A stretch of DNA of 14,417 nt from JANNSW01 sp031431235 (GCA_031431235.1 JANPDA010000390.1:1-14417), one strand, 5' to 3'; shown: positions 1-7,568, numbered from the stretch's first letter. The notes: generated from the sequence alone by a model not told the origin. Made by a program: numbers and translations.

Positions 1-45
1 CGCCGGAATGCGTGTTCGAGGAAACGTCTCGCGCACACCCATCCA

Positions 46-124
46 CCCGTCATCCCGGACAAAGCCGAAGGCTTTGATCCGGGATCTCAGCTACAGATGC
101 CGCGCCCGTGGCCAGGATCCCGGA
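46..124. repeat. Dispersed palindromic repeat (REP-like)
   Basis: A nearly perfect hairpin is visible: ATCCCGGA at 52-59 pairs with TCCGGGAT at 78-85, and AAAGCC at 61-66 pairs with GGCTTT at 70-75 around a GAA loop. A second, partial copy of the GGATCCCGGATC core lies at about 115-126. Palindromes starting with GTCATCCCGGA and ending GATCCGGGAT are common intergenic repeats in alphaproteobacterial genomes. This one lies about 100 bp beyond the stop codon of the methyltransferase gene, so its transcript could fold there, but no T-run follows and I do not call it a terminator. Confidence 0.6.
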
Positions 125-186
125 TCGCCGCTGTCGTGCCGTCGCAAGGCCGCCCCCGTCGGGCAACCAACGCGACAGCCGTCCCC

Positions 187-1152
187 CTAAACCGCCCCGC
201 CACCGCGCCTCGCTTCACGGCCGCCGCGCCGCCTGCCGCCATCGCCGGCTGCTCCCGGCGCCGCGGGACTGGCGGCCGTGACGCTGGCGGTCGGCACGTG
301 ATCGCGGTAGCTCTTGATCCATTCGGTGCAGTTCGGATCGGTACCCATCAGCACGTTGGCGGCGCGCACCATCTCCATCTCCTGCGGGCGGCAGGGGTTC
401 ATGATCGCGCTCGTCATGCCCGACGCGATCGCCATCGGCAGGAACGCCGCGTTGATGCCGTGCCGGTGCGGCAGGCCGAAGGAGATGTTGGAGGCGCCGC
501 AACACGTATTGACCTTCAATTCGTCGCGCAGGCGCCGGACCAGGCGGAACACCTGCTGACCGGCGGTGCCCATCGCCCCGATCGGCATCACCAGCGGGTC
601 GACCACCACGTCATGCGGCTTGATCCCGAAGTCCATCGCGCGCTCGACGATCTTCTTGGCGACAGCGAAACGGACATCGGGATCCTCGGAGATGCCGGTC
701 TCGTCGTTGGAGATCGCGATCACCGGCACGTTGTACTTCTTGATCAGCGGCAAAATGGTCTCGAGCCGATCCTCCTCGCCCGTGACCGAGTTGACGAGCG
801 GCCGCCCGCGCGCGACCTCGAGTCCCGCCTTCAGCGCCGCGGGGACGGAGGAATCGATGCACAGCGGCACATCGACGAGGGATTGCACCAGCTCGATCGT
901 CTGGCGCAGCAATGGCGGCTCGGTCTCGTTGGGGTTGACCGCCGTGACGCCCGCATTGACGTCGAGCACCAGGGCCCCCATCGCCACCTGCTCCAGCGCG
1001 TCCCTGATCACTGTGTCGAAATTGCCGACGATCATCTCGGCGGCGAGCTTCTTCCTGCCCGTCGGGTTGATCCGTTCGCCGATCACGCAGAACGGCTGGT
1101 CGAAGCCGATCAAGACCTCTCTCTTTCCAGAGGACAGCAGCGTCTTGGTCAT
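187..1152 (-). CDS. Methyltetrahydrofolate:cobalamin methyltransferase-like protein
   Basis: A 321-residue protein of the pterin-binding TIM-barrel family (AcsE/CmuB/MtvB-like, also related to the MetH folate domain and dihydropteroate synthase). Members move a methyl group between tetrahydrofolate and a corrinoid in the cytoplasm. Family motifs seen in order are GERINPTGRKK near the N-terminus, LDVNAG, CIDSS, LVNSVTGEE, ISNDETG, DVVVDPLVMPIG, CGASNISFGLPHR and MNPCRPQEM. The chosen ATG at 1152 has AAGGA 7 bases upstream; the frame stays open 22 codons further, but that extension looks non-coding. The last 30 residues are a Gly/Ala/Arg-rich tail outside the barrel. The gene is divergent from metF, whose product makes or uses methyl-THF, so the two probably form one C1 route. 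The direction (methyl-group oxidation or methionine supply) is inference, as no corrinoid protein or methyltransferase I partner is in the window. Confidence 0.85.
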   Translation of the reverse strand: MTKTLLSSGKREVLIGFDQPFCVIGERINPTGRKKLAAEMIVGNFDTVIRDALEQVAMGALVLDVNAGVTAVNPNETEPPLLRQTIELVQSLVDVPLCIDSSVPAALKAGLEVARGRPLVNSVTGEEDRLETILPLIKKYNVPVIAISNDETGISEDPDVRFAVAKKIVERAMDFGIKPHDVVVDPLVMPIGAMGTAGQQVFRLVRRLRDELKVNTCCGASNISFGLPHRHGINAAFLPMAIASGMTSAIMNPCRPQEMEMVRAANVLMGTDPNCTEWIKSYRDHVPTASVTAASPAAPGAAGDGGRRRGGREARRGGGAV

Positions 1153-1205
1153 GCCGAATTCCTTGATTGTGCCCGCGAACCCGGTTAGCCCAGGCCTATC
1201 GCGCC

Positions 1206-1223
1206 GCCCATTGCACAATGGGC
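1206..1223. promoter_or_regulatory. Palindrome in the divergent methyltransferase/metF gap
   Basis: GCCCATT (1206-1212) and AATGGGC (1217-1223) form a perfect 7-bp dyad around GCAC. It lies in the 113-bp space between the two divergent starts (1152 and 1266). A dimeric regulator could bind here and control both genes; this is inferred from shape and position only. No clear promoter pair was assigned. Confidence 0.35.
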
Positions 1224-1265
1224 CAGAATGTCTGGCGCACGAGTAGCCGAAGCCAGGAGGTGGCG

Positions 1266-2210
1266 ATGGCTCAAATACGACGTGACGAAGCCGGTCGCAG
1301 CCAGAACAGCCCGACCGGCCTTTCCAACAGCGGGTCCCCTGAGCCCTGTGCCGTGACCGTCAGCTTCGAGGTGTTCCCGCCGCGCACCGACAAGGCCCGC
1401 GAGGCACTCGACGATGTGCTGGCGCGGATCATCCCCTTTGGACCGCAATTCGTGTCCGTCACCTATGGTGCGGGCGGCACCACGTCCGATCCGACGCTGC
1501 ACACGGTCCTTGGCATCGCGCGCACGTTTGCCGTGCCGACGGCTTCCCACCTGACCTATGTGGCAACGCCGATCTGGGAGGTGGCGAGCTACGCCCAGAA
1601 GTTGCGGGACGCGGGCATTTCGCGGGTCGTTGCGCTGCGCGGTGATGCGCCCGCCGGCAAGCCGACCGACCGTTATGGCGGACCCGGCTTCTTCCGCTCG
1701 ACACCCGCCTTCATCGCGAGCCTCTTGAAGGTCTGGGATTTCGACATCTCGATCGCGGCCTACCCCGAGAAGCACCCCGATGCGAGCTATCCCGAGGGCG
1801 ATATCGAGATGCTCGCCATGAAGGCTGACGCCGGCGCCAAGCGCGCGATCACGCAGTTTTTCTTCGACAACGACATCTATTTCCGATTCCGGGACGAGGC
1901 GGTGGCGAAGGGGGTCTCGATCCCGATCGTGCCGGGCGTGCTGCCGATCCTCGATTTCGCCAAGATGACAGGCTTTGCCGCCCGTTGCGGCGCGAGCGTG
2001 CCGGGGTGGTTGGCCGCACGTTTCGAGGGCAAGTCCGGAGCCGACGCCCGCAAGATCGCCGAGGAAGCGCTCGTCAGCCAGGTCGAGGGACTGATGCGCG
2101 GCGGCGTCAGCCAAGTCCACATCTTTACGCTGAACGAATCCGAGATGACCGGCCTCATCTGCCGGACGCTGGGGCTCACGCGCCGCGAGGGCAAGCGGGA
2201 GGTGGCGTAG
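1266..2210 (+). CDS. metF: 5,10-methylenetetrahydrofolate reductase MetF
   Basis: A 314-residue flavoprotein that interconverts 5,10-methylene-THF and 5-methyl-THF. The barrel begins with VSFEVFPPR, where Glu35 matches the catalytic glutamate of the family. It continues with VTYGAGGTT, SHLTY, VVALRGDAP (flavin region), AYPEKHPDA, the long KADAGAKRAITQFFFD segment and IPIVPGVLPI. The length is slightly above the E. coli enzyme because of a polar N-terminal stretch of about 28 residues. The ATG at 1266 has a full AGGAGG at 1255-1260 with 5 bases of spacing, which decides the start over upstream in-frame candidates. It is divergent from a methyl-THF:corrinoid methyltransferase. Its 3' end overlaps by 35 bp the convergent frame ending at 2176. 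Confidence 0.95.
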   Translation: MAQIRRDEAGRSQNSPTGLSNSGSPEPCAVTVSFEVFPPRTDKAREALDDVLARIIPFGPQFVSVTYGAGGTTSDPTLHTVLGIARTFAVPTASHLTYVATPIWEVASYAQKLRDAGISRVVALRGDAPAGKPTDRYGGPGFFRSTPAFIASLLKVWDFDISIAAYPEKHPDASYPEGDIEMLAMKADAGAKRAITQFFFDNDIYFRFRDEAVAKGVSIPIVPGVLPILDFAKMTGFAARCGASVPGWLAARFEGKSGADARKIAEEALVSQVEGLMRGGVSQVHIFTLNESEMTGLICRTLGLTRREGKREVA

Positions 2211-2514
2211 GGATTCTGGTAGAAGTCATCGCGCGCCGCTTCCCCGGCTTGGTCGTGTGGGCCGCGAGCAGGCCGATCACGGTGCCCGACAGATTGCGCT
2301 CGCGCACATCGGCGAGGCCTACGTCGTTGATCAGATGCGTGGTATCGCCGGCATTGAGCAGCTCGAGAAAGTTCAGCCCGCTCTTCGAGCCCGTGGTGGT
2401 GGAGGCCGTGAGCCAGTCGCTGCCGATGTGGGTGCACACGCCATTCTTGGCGTCCATGCGCCGCATGAGCCGGCCCTTCATGCCCTTCAGCCGGGCGATC
2501 CTGGAGAGCAACAC
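2176..2514 (-). CDS. Unrecognised small protein or gene remnant beside tRNA-Thr
   Basis: An open frame of 112 codons from a GTG at 2514, open upstream to an in-frame TAG at 2551-2553. From 2514 to about 2240 the codons have the strong G/C third-position bias of real genes here, with segments such as GLNFLELLNAGDTTHLINDVG and VRERNLSGTVIGLLAAH. The last 20 codons lose that bias and run into the end of metF on the other strand. No Shine-Dalgarno sequence is seen at a useful distance, so the start may be missing. It lies just downstream of tRNA-Thr, a frequent integration site, so it could be the remnant of a longer or transferred gene. I do not recognise the family. A shadow frame is possible but less likely given the codon use. 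Confidence 0.4.
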   Translation of the reverse strand: MLLSRIARLKGMKGRLMRRMDAKNGVCTHIGSDWLTASTTTGSKSGLNFLELLNAGDTTHLINDVGLADVRERNLSGTVIGLLAAHTTKPGKRRAMTSTRIPTPPPACPRGA

Positions 2515-2568
2515 TTGCGCGGTGTTTTGCCCCTGTTCCGGCCGAACCCTCTAACCTATTGATTTTAT

Positions 2569-2644
2569 TGGTGCCGCCTGCGTGACTCGAACACGCGACC
2601 CCCGCATTACGAATGCGGTGCTCTACCGACTGAGCTAAGGCGGC
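2569..2644 (-). tRNA. tRNA-Thr (anticodon CGT)
   Basis: Read on the minus strand, the cloverleaf is complete. The acceptor stem pairs GCCGCCT (2644-2638) with AGGCGGC (2579-2573). The D arm has GCTC/GAGC, the anticodon stem is CCGCA/TGCGG around loop TTCGTAA, and the T arm is GCGTG with TTCGAGT and CACGC. The anticodon CGT reads ACG threonine codons. The discriminator A at 2572 is followed by CCA (2571-2569), so the 3' end is encoded. Confidence 0.97.
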
Positions 2645-2695
2645 ATTATCACTGACGTTCCGAACCATCCCGCGCCCAAACCTGATGCCATGTTC

Positions 2696-2717
2696 GCAGC
2701 CCGGAGACAAGGGCTGC
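2696..2717 (-). terminator. Hairpin downstream of olsB
   Basis: GCAGCCC (2696-2702) pairs perfectly with GGGCTGC (2711-2717) around an 8-base loop. It lies 28 bases beyond the olsB stop and before tRNA-Thr on the same strand. No T-run follows in the minus direction, so it is at best a weak intrinsic terminator, or an RNA 3'-end stabiliser. Confidence 0.3.
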
Positions 2718-2744
2718 AGTACCGCCCTCGCCCCGCCATGCAGT

Positions 2745-3752
2745 CTACATCATCTCCTTGGCCTCGGGCGCAATCCGCGAGGTCAGCTCGTCGGGCGCAC
2801 CGAAATGGGCGAAATAGCGTGGATCGATGCGCTCGACTGGCAGGATGATACAGACATCGACCGTATTGAACTGCCGGTCGATCACGGCGCCCTCTCCCAC
2901 ATAGGCCCCGAGCCGGAGATAACCCTTGATCAGCGGCGGCAACGCCTTCAGCGCCGCCTTGGCGTTCAGCTGCTCCTTCGGCAGCAGGTCCATCTTCGTA
3001 TAAAGATGACTGTGCGCCCGAACCCGCCATTCCTCTGGCGCCAGCGCATTGTGGTGGAGGAACGAGAGCGCGACCGCATGCTCTTTGGGATCGATCCCCT
3101 CGAAGCTCGCACACCCGATCATCACATCGATGCCGTGCTCGCGCACATACGTCCACAGCCCGTGCCAGAGCAGCTCGACCGTCCGCTTGGTCCGATACGG
3201 CTTCAACACGCACGACCGCCCCAGCTCCATGAAGCGGTAGTCGGGGCTCTTGGCCGCGATCAGCGGAGCAATGTCGTACTCGCCTTGCGTGTAGAAGCCA
3301 TCGTGCTTCTCGGCGACCTCCTGGCGCAGCACCCGGTAGGTGCCGACGATGCGTGGCACCTGCCTGAGGCCGGTCGCCGAGCGCATCGGCTGGTCGCGAT
3401 CGATGACGAGCAGATGATCGCAGATCGGGTCATAGGCATCGACGTCGCGCCGCTTGCGCATGGCCGAGGTGTCGGGCAACGCCGACATCTCCTCGTAGAA
3501 CACCTGGTAGCGCAGCCGCTGCGCTCGCCTCACATCGCCCTTCGAGCGTGCCAGACTGACCTCGAGACTGCCGATGTTGCCATAGATCTTGGCCGGCTGC
3601 CGACGCAGCATGAAAGGTGCCGCCACGATCGCCGGAGTGTGCTGGAACAGGATGCGCGCTGGCAGGCCGGCATAGGGCCGTTGCGGTGTGAGGGTCCGCA
3701 TGATTCTGCGTGGGCTGAAAAGTCCCCGCAACAAGCCGTTTCGTGCTGGCAT
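2745..3752 (-). CDS. olsB: L-ornithine N-alpha-acyltransferase OlsB
   Basis: A 335-residue GNAT-fold protein of the OlsB/hemolysin-like acyltransferase family. OlsB moves a 3-hydroxy fatty acid from acyl-ACP to ornithine, making lyso-ornithine lipid, a phosphorus-free membrane lipid. Signature segments are AQRLRYQVFYEEM (start of the GNAT fold), DVDAYDPICDHLLV, VGTYRVLRQEVA, FMELGRSCVLKPYR and IGCASFEGIDP, followed by the C-terminal KGYLRLGAYVGEGAVID region. The ATG at 3752 has GAGGGAG immediately upstream; an in-frame GTG nine codons earlier lacks such a site. About 60 N-terminal residues precede the fold, making it longer than typical OlsB. The partner acyltransferase OlsA is not in the window. 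The 262-bp space to smr holds an A+T-rich patch at 3820-3851 that may carry the promoter, but no clear -35/-10 pair. Confidence 0.85.
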   Translation of the reverse strand: MPARNGLLRGLFSPRRIMRTLTPQRPYAGLPARILFQHTPAIVAAPFMLRRQPAKIYGNIGSLEVSLARSKGDVRRAQRLRYQVFYEEMSALPDTSAMRKRRDVDAYDPICDHLLVIDRDQPMRSATGLRQVPRIVGTYRVLRQEVAEKHDGFYTQGEYDIAPLIAAKSPDYRFMELGRSCVLKPYRTKRTVELLWHGLWTYVREHGIDVMIGCASFEGIDPKEHAVALSFLHHNALAPEEWRVRAHSHLYTKMDLLPKEQLNAKAALKALPPLIKGYLRLGAYVGEGAVIDRQFNTVDVCIILPVERIDPRYFAHFGAPDELTSRIAPEAKEMM

Positions 3753-4014
3753 CGCTCCCTCGAGCAGAGTACGGGCCACAATCGCCCATTTGCTCGCGAT
3801 TCGCCCAGCTGCATTCGGTCACAAAATTAACCAAGAGGCAATCGAATTGCATGGCAGCACCACCGAATTCGCGCCCCGGCGCCCCTGCGGCACGGTGGCC
3901 GGGAGCAAGCGTCAGAGACGGGCATCGCGGATCGGGTCGAGGCCCGACTTACCGCACACCGAGCCCCCGCGGCGGGTCTGGCTGCAACACCTTGCCCGAC
4001 CGGCGTCGCCATTC

Positions 4015-4665
4015 TCACCCCTTCCCCCGCTCCTTCCGCCTCACCTGCACATAGAGCGCGCCGTCTCCACCATGCCCGCGGCCGGCGGCCGTGAAGCTGA
4101 CGACCAGCGCCGACAGCTGTGCCTCTGCGAGCCAGATCGGCACCATCCTCCGCAATACGCCGCGGTCCTCGCGCCTCTCCCAGATCTCTGTGCGATCGGA
4201 CTCTTGGCCCTCGGGAGCCCCCTTGCCGGTGATGACCTTGACATGCCGTAGGCCACGCACATGCGCGTCGAGCACGAACCGCACGAGTGCCACATGGGCT
4301 TCGCCTTGCCGCATGCCATGCAGATCGAGCCGGGCCTCGATCGCGAGCTTGCCCTTGGTGAGGCGCTTGGCGCGTTTAGGCTCGAACGGCTGCACGAGCT
4401 TTGGCTCGCTTCGCCGTGGCGGCGGCGCAACGGCCTTGACGTCGTGCCTTGGCCTCGTCGGCTGCTCGACGGCCCGCGGGCCAATCGAGCGCGGCCCCGC
4501 GATCGGCTCCGTCTGTGCCGCCGCTCGCCGGCTCCGCCGCAACGGCTCGATCGAGCTGGCGACGAGGCTCCACAGCACGGCTTCCTCGGGCGTGACATCG
4601 CGCCGGCGCCGCATGCGCGGTCGCTCGCTATCCTCGTCCGGGGGCTCGTTGCGCTTCTTCGCCAT
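4015..4665 (-). CDS. Smr domain protein
   Basis: A 216-residue protein with a C-terminal Smr (small MutS-related) domain. The first 100 residues are very basic and proline-rich and probably disordered. The Smr domain shows LDLHG at 113-117 and ITGKG at 145-149, the two conserved motifs, and ends with a highly charged ALYVQVRRKERGKG tail. Free-standing Smr proteins are linked to nicking endonuclease or RNA-cleavage activity; the exact role of alphaproteobacterial members is not settled. It starts 18 bp after the mltA stop, so it is most likely last in the timA-mltA-smr operon. No strong Shine-Dalgarno sequence precedes the ATG at 4665, which fits translation linked to mltA. Confidence 0.85.
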   Translation of the reverse strand: MAKKRNEPPDEDSERPRMRRRRDVTPEEAVLWSLVASSIEPLRRSRRAAAQTEPIAGPRSIGPRAVEQPTRPRHDVKAVAPPPRRSEPKLVQPFEPKRAKRLTKGKLAIEARLDLHGMRQGEAHVALVRFVLDAHVRGLRHVKVITGKGAPEGQESDRTEIWERREDRGVLRRMVPIWLAEAQLSALVVSFTAAGRGHGGDGALYVQVRRKERGKG

Positions 4666-4683
4666 GCATTGCTGATAGCAGAT

Positions 4684-5904
4684 TCATGGTGCTCCGCGAG
4701 CCGCCGAGCGCGGCAGCAGCACGAAGAAACGACCTGCGTGCTTGGTCTCGCCGGCGATCTGTTCGGCGCCCGCTCCCATGCCCCAGAAAATGTCGCCGCG
4801 CACCGGCCCCTTGATGGCCGAGCCGACGTCCTGGGCAATCATCAGTCGCCGGAACCCCGCCTCGCCGTGGTGCTTCAAATCGTCGCTGACGACGAAGATC
4901 GGCACACCGAGCATGTGATAGGCCGTATCCACTGCAAGGCTGCGGCCGGTCGTCAGCGGCGCGCCGCTCGCCCCGATCGGGCCCTGGCTTGTCGGACCAG
5001 ATTGCCGCTTGAAGAACACATAGGATTGATTGCGCTGCATCAGCTTGCGGCCGCGGGCGGGCTCGGCCTCGAGATAGCTCCGCAGCACTGCCAGCGACAT
5101 CTCGTCCTTGCTGTAGACGCCGTCCGTGACCAGCACGCCCCCGATCGATGTGTAGGGGTGCCCCGACTTGCCGGCATAGCCGAGCTTGATGATCTCTCCG
5201 CCCGGCAGCCGGATCCGCCCCGAGCCCTGCACTTGCATGAAAAAGAGATCGACCGGATTGCGCAGAAAAAGCAATTCCAGACCGCGGCCCGCGAGCGCCC
5301 CATCCTCGATCTCGGCCCGGTTGAAATAGGGCGTGAGCGATCCATCTGCCTTGCGACGCGCGGCCGAGATCCGATCATTGGCACTCGCCCTGAGCGCCGG
5401 ATCAACGAGGTCGACCAGATCGTCCGGCCGTCCCAGCACCGGCACCGTGTAGGGGCCTTGCCGGCTCAGCGACCCCTCGAGCTCGGGAACGTAATAGCCG
5501 GTGAGAAAGCCGGCGGGCGTATCGGTCTCGACCCGATGGGCGGCGAATTGCTGCTCGAAGTAGCGCTTCGCCGTCGGCCGCGTCACGGCATTCAACGGTC
5601 CCAGCGCAGCGAGTGCCCGGCACGCCTCCTCGAGGCCGGTCTTGATCTTGGCCCGCAAGCCGCCGAGCCGCGTACCGCCCTTGACCTGTCCCGAACGGCA
5701 GGCCTCGGCGAGCGCCGGCAGCGCCTTGCGGTGATCATCGGCCGCCCAGCCCGGCACCGCCGCGAACGGCACTCTGACCAATCGCATTGGTCGTCCGGGC
5801 TCTGGCGTTTTGCGATTGTCGAGCATGGCGTCGGCGGGTCCGGCGAGCAGCACGATGATGGCGGCGATGGATGCCAACGCGCGACACCAGAACGTAACGG
5901 CCAT
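4684..5904 (-). CDS. mltA: Membrane-bound lytic murein transglycosylase A (MltA)
   Basis: A 406-residue secreted enzyme that cleaves the glycan strands of peptidoglycan with formation of 1,6-anhydro ends. Residues 1-26 form a signal peptide ending in ADA. No lipobox cysteine follows, so unlike E. coli MltA this does not look like a lipoprotein. The MltA barrel shows LTGYYVPELEGS and LELLFLRNPVDLFFMQVQGSGRI. The C-terminal 3D domain carries AQDVGSAIKGPVRGD from residue 357 with its clustered aspartates, Asp359 being a good candidate for the catalytic acid. The ATG at 5904 follows GGAG by 10 bases. The gene starts 34 bp after timA and is followed 18 bp later by smr. Confidence 0.93.
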   Translation of the reverse strand: MAVTFWCRALASIAAIIVLLAGPADAMLDNRKTPEPGRPMRLVRVPFAAVPGWAADDHRKALPALAEACRSGQVKGGTRLGGLRAKIKTGLEEACRALAALGPLNAVTRPTAKRYFEQQFAAHRVETDTPAGFLTGYYVPELEGSLSRQGPYTVPVLGRPDDLVDLVDPALRASANDRISAARRKADGSLTPYFNRAEIEDGALAGRGLELLFLRNPVDLFFMQVQGSGRIRLPGGEIIKLGYAGKSGHPYTSIGGVLVTDGVYSKDEMSLAVLRSYLEAEPARGRKLMQRNQSYVFFKRQSGPTSQGPIGASGAPLTTGRSLAVDTAYHMLGVPIFVVSDDLKHHGEAGFRRLMIAQDVGSAIKGPVRGDIFWGMGAGAEQIAGETKHAGRFFVLLPRSAARGAP

Positions 5905-5938
5905 CCCAGCTGCGCTCCATTGCTGCCGGTCGCAGCGG

Positions 5939-6655
5939 TCAGTTCGCCGCCTGGGTCGCGACCAGCTTCCAGTTCGGGTCGTTCGAGCCGACCTCGCGCG
6001 CGAAGGTCCAGATATCGGTCACTTCGCGAATCTGTTTGGGATCGCCGTCGATGACCTCGCCCGCGCGATTGCGAATTGCGGTGATGAGCTGGCTCACGAA
6101 CTTGACGGTGACCCTTGCCGTCCGGTTCTTCAGCTCCGCGTCGATGATATCGGCACGGTTGATGCCCACAAAGCTGGTCGAGACCGTCTCGCCCCGCGTC
6201 TCGCGCTCGCCGACCGCCATCATGAAACCGTCGAACACATCGCGATTGAGCAGGGTTTTCAGGAGCTTCCGATTGCCCTCGGCGAACGCGGTGATGATCA
6301 TCTCATAGGCGGATTTCGCGCCTTTCAGGAACTCACCCGGCTCGAATGCCTGATCGTTCTTGGCGATCTCGATCAATCCGTCCGCTGTCGTGCCGGCTTC
6401 CGGCATGAAGCTGCGGATCCGCTCCTCGGCGTTGACGGCAACCTGCTCCGCTGCGCCCGCCCGGGCTGGCTCACCAGCGCGCGGCAATCGCACGACCTTG
6501 TCGGACACGGCTGGTGTCTCGCCGGTCTGTCGCCGTGCGTCGAAATCCCGGCTCTCATTGCCGGTCTTGCGGCCGAGCACGTTCCTCAGCCGCAGAATGA
6601 TTGCCACGGCAAGAACCAGCAGCAGCAGTGTATAAACGTCGAAAATCTCGCTCAT
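5939..6655 (-). CDS. Tim44-like domain membrane protein (TimA type)
   Basis: A 238-residue protein with one N-terminal membrane anchor (YTLLLLVLAVAIIL, about residues 8-21), a charged linker, and a C-terminal Tim44/TimA domain starting near FLKGAKSAYEMIITAFAEG. The domain continues through VSTSFVGINRADIIDAEL, ARVTVKFVSQLITAIRN and the final DIWTFAREVGSNDPNWKLVAT. The family is the bacterial relative of mitochondrial Tim44; in alphaproteobacteria it is membrane-associated, with no firmly known activity. The ATG at 6655 is chosen over an in-frame TTG three codons earlier. Both lack a good ribosome site, and a promoter candidate at 6670-6698 would leave only a very short leader. First gene of the timA-mltA-smr set. 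Confidence 0.88.
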   Translation of the reverse strand: MSEIFDVYTLLLLVLAVAIILRLRNVLGRKTGNESRDFDARRQTGETPAVSDKVVRLPRAGEPARAGAAEQVAVNAEERIRSFMPEAGTTADGLIEIAKNDQAFEPGEFLKGAKSAYEMIITAFAEGNRKLLKTLLNRDVFDGFMMAVGERETRGETVSTSFVGINRADIIDAELKNRTARVTVKFVSQLITAIRNRAGEVIDGDPKQIREVTDIWTFAREVGSNDPNWKLVATQAAN

Positions 6656-6669
6656 CTTGGCCAACTTCG

Positions 6670-6698
6670 AGTTTAGGACCGGTCGAAACCGTTGTCAC
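6670..6698 (-). promoter_or_regulatory. Candidate promoter of timA-mltA-smr
   Basis: Read on the minus strand, GTGACA (6698-6693, five of six matches to TTGACA) is 17 bases from TAAACT (6675-6670, four of six matches to TATAAT). The predicted transcript start near 6663 leaves about 8 bases before the timA ATG, so the message would be almost leaderless. This fits the missing Shine-Dalgarno sequence but is only a motif match. Confidence 0.35.
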
Positions 6699-6856
6699 CG
6701 GCCCCGCAGCGGCGCAACCCTGCCTCGCCGGATTCGGGCCTTTTGGTTGCTTTCCACTTCAACCTAAGGCATCGCAACGCCGAAGCCAACAGACAAAGCC
6801 CCAAATTGTGGCTCATTTGATGTCCACCCCATGGCTGCCTAGCTAGGACCACCCTG

Positions 6857-7375
6857 ATGCCATTCGTCTTGCTGGCCATTTTGATCGGCGTACCGCTGCT
6901 CGAGCTCGTGGTGATGATCAAGGTCGGCGGTGCCATCGGCGTGCTGCCGACCATCGCCCTGTTGATCGGCATGGGCATGCTCGGGACCATCTTGTTGCGC
7001 TCCCAAGGCCGCAGGGCGTTGCAGCAGGCGAGCGAGGCCTTGTCGTCGGGACGCCCGCCGGTAGATTCGGTGATCGACGCCATCGCACTCCTGCTGGCAG
7101 GGGCGCTCATGCTGACGCCCGGTTTTCTGACTGATATTCTCGCTCTGTTCCTGCTGATCCCGCCGTTGCGCCAGCGTCTGGGACGCTGGCTGTTTGCACG
7201 CGCAGCCGGTCGAGCATTGTTCGATGTGAAGATATTCCGGAGTGGCTCGGAACCGCGCCCAGGCCCGATTCCACCGGGCGGAACCCGGAACGCGGCCGGC
7301 AACACCGTGATCGAAGGGGAGTTCACCCGACTCGATGACGAGGATGGGCCAAACGACGGTCGTGCCAACAGTTGA
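6857..7375 (+). CDS. fxsA: FxsA family membrane protein
   Basis: A 172-residue inner-membrane protein. Hydrophobic segments at about 2-20, 23-48 and 75-105 include the family patterns LLELVVMIKVGG, LLIGMGMLGTILLRSQG and LTPGFLTDILALFLLIPPLR. The tail from about residue 120 is polar and proline-rich and ends with a short acidic segment. FxsA in E. coli is named for suppressing F-exclusion of phage T7; its normal role is unclear. The ATG at 6857 has AGGA 8 bases upstream. It is divergent from timA and is followed in the same direction by secB after 193 bp, in which I see no further gene. Confidence 0.9.
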   Translation: MPFVLLAILIGVPLLELVVMIKVGGAIGVLPTIALLIGMGMLGTILLRSQGRRALQQASEALSSGRPPVDSVIDAIALLLAGALMLTPGFLTDILALFLLIPPLRQRLGRWLFARAAGRALFDVKIFRSGSEPRPGPIPPGGTRNAAGNTVIEGEFTRLDDEDGPNDGRANS

Positions 7376-7568
7376 CTGGCCTGGTACTTGCAAGAATGCA
7401 CACAGGGCAAACGGACGAGGCCGCCTTGCCGGTCCATAGCTGGCCTGCTATTTCAGGGCGAACGGTAGGTCAGGTGTCCGATCGAAGATAATGACGCCGC
7501 CAGCTCGATCCCGGCTCGCCCGAGGTGCGCTGTAGACTTCAAAACGCTCCCAATCGAGGACCAAACTC

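Noticed and set aside
97..1188. 363-codon plus-strand frame opposite the methyltransferase gene
   Set aside because: Its translation is rich in Asp, His and Arg without motifs, whereas the minus strand encodes a recognisable pterin-binding protein with a good ribosome site.
2685..3830. 381-codon plus-strand frame opposite olsB
   Set aside because: Antisense to olsB, which has a clear GNAT/OlsB signature and ribosome site.
3928..3950. TCGGG/CCCGA hairpin downstream of smr as terminator
   Set aside because: The stem is only 5 bp and no T-run follows in the minus direction.
4261..6054. 597-codon open frame on the plus strand
   Set aside because: It is antisense to smr and mltA, both with clear domain motifs and signals; its translation is Arg/His-rich with no recognisable domain, typical of GC-rich shadow frames.
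6816..6844. TTGATG-17-TAGCTA as fxsA promoter
   Set aside because: Motif spacing is right, but transcription would begin just before the ATG and exclude the AGGA ribosome site at 6845-6848.
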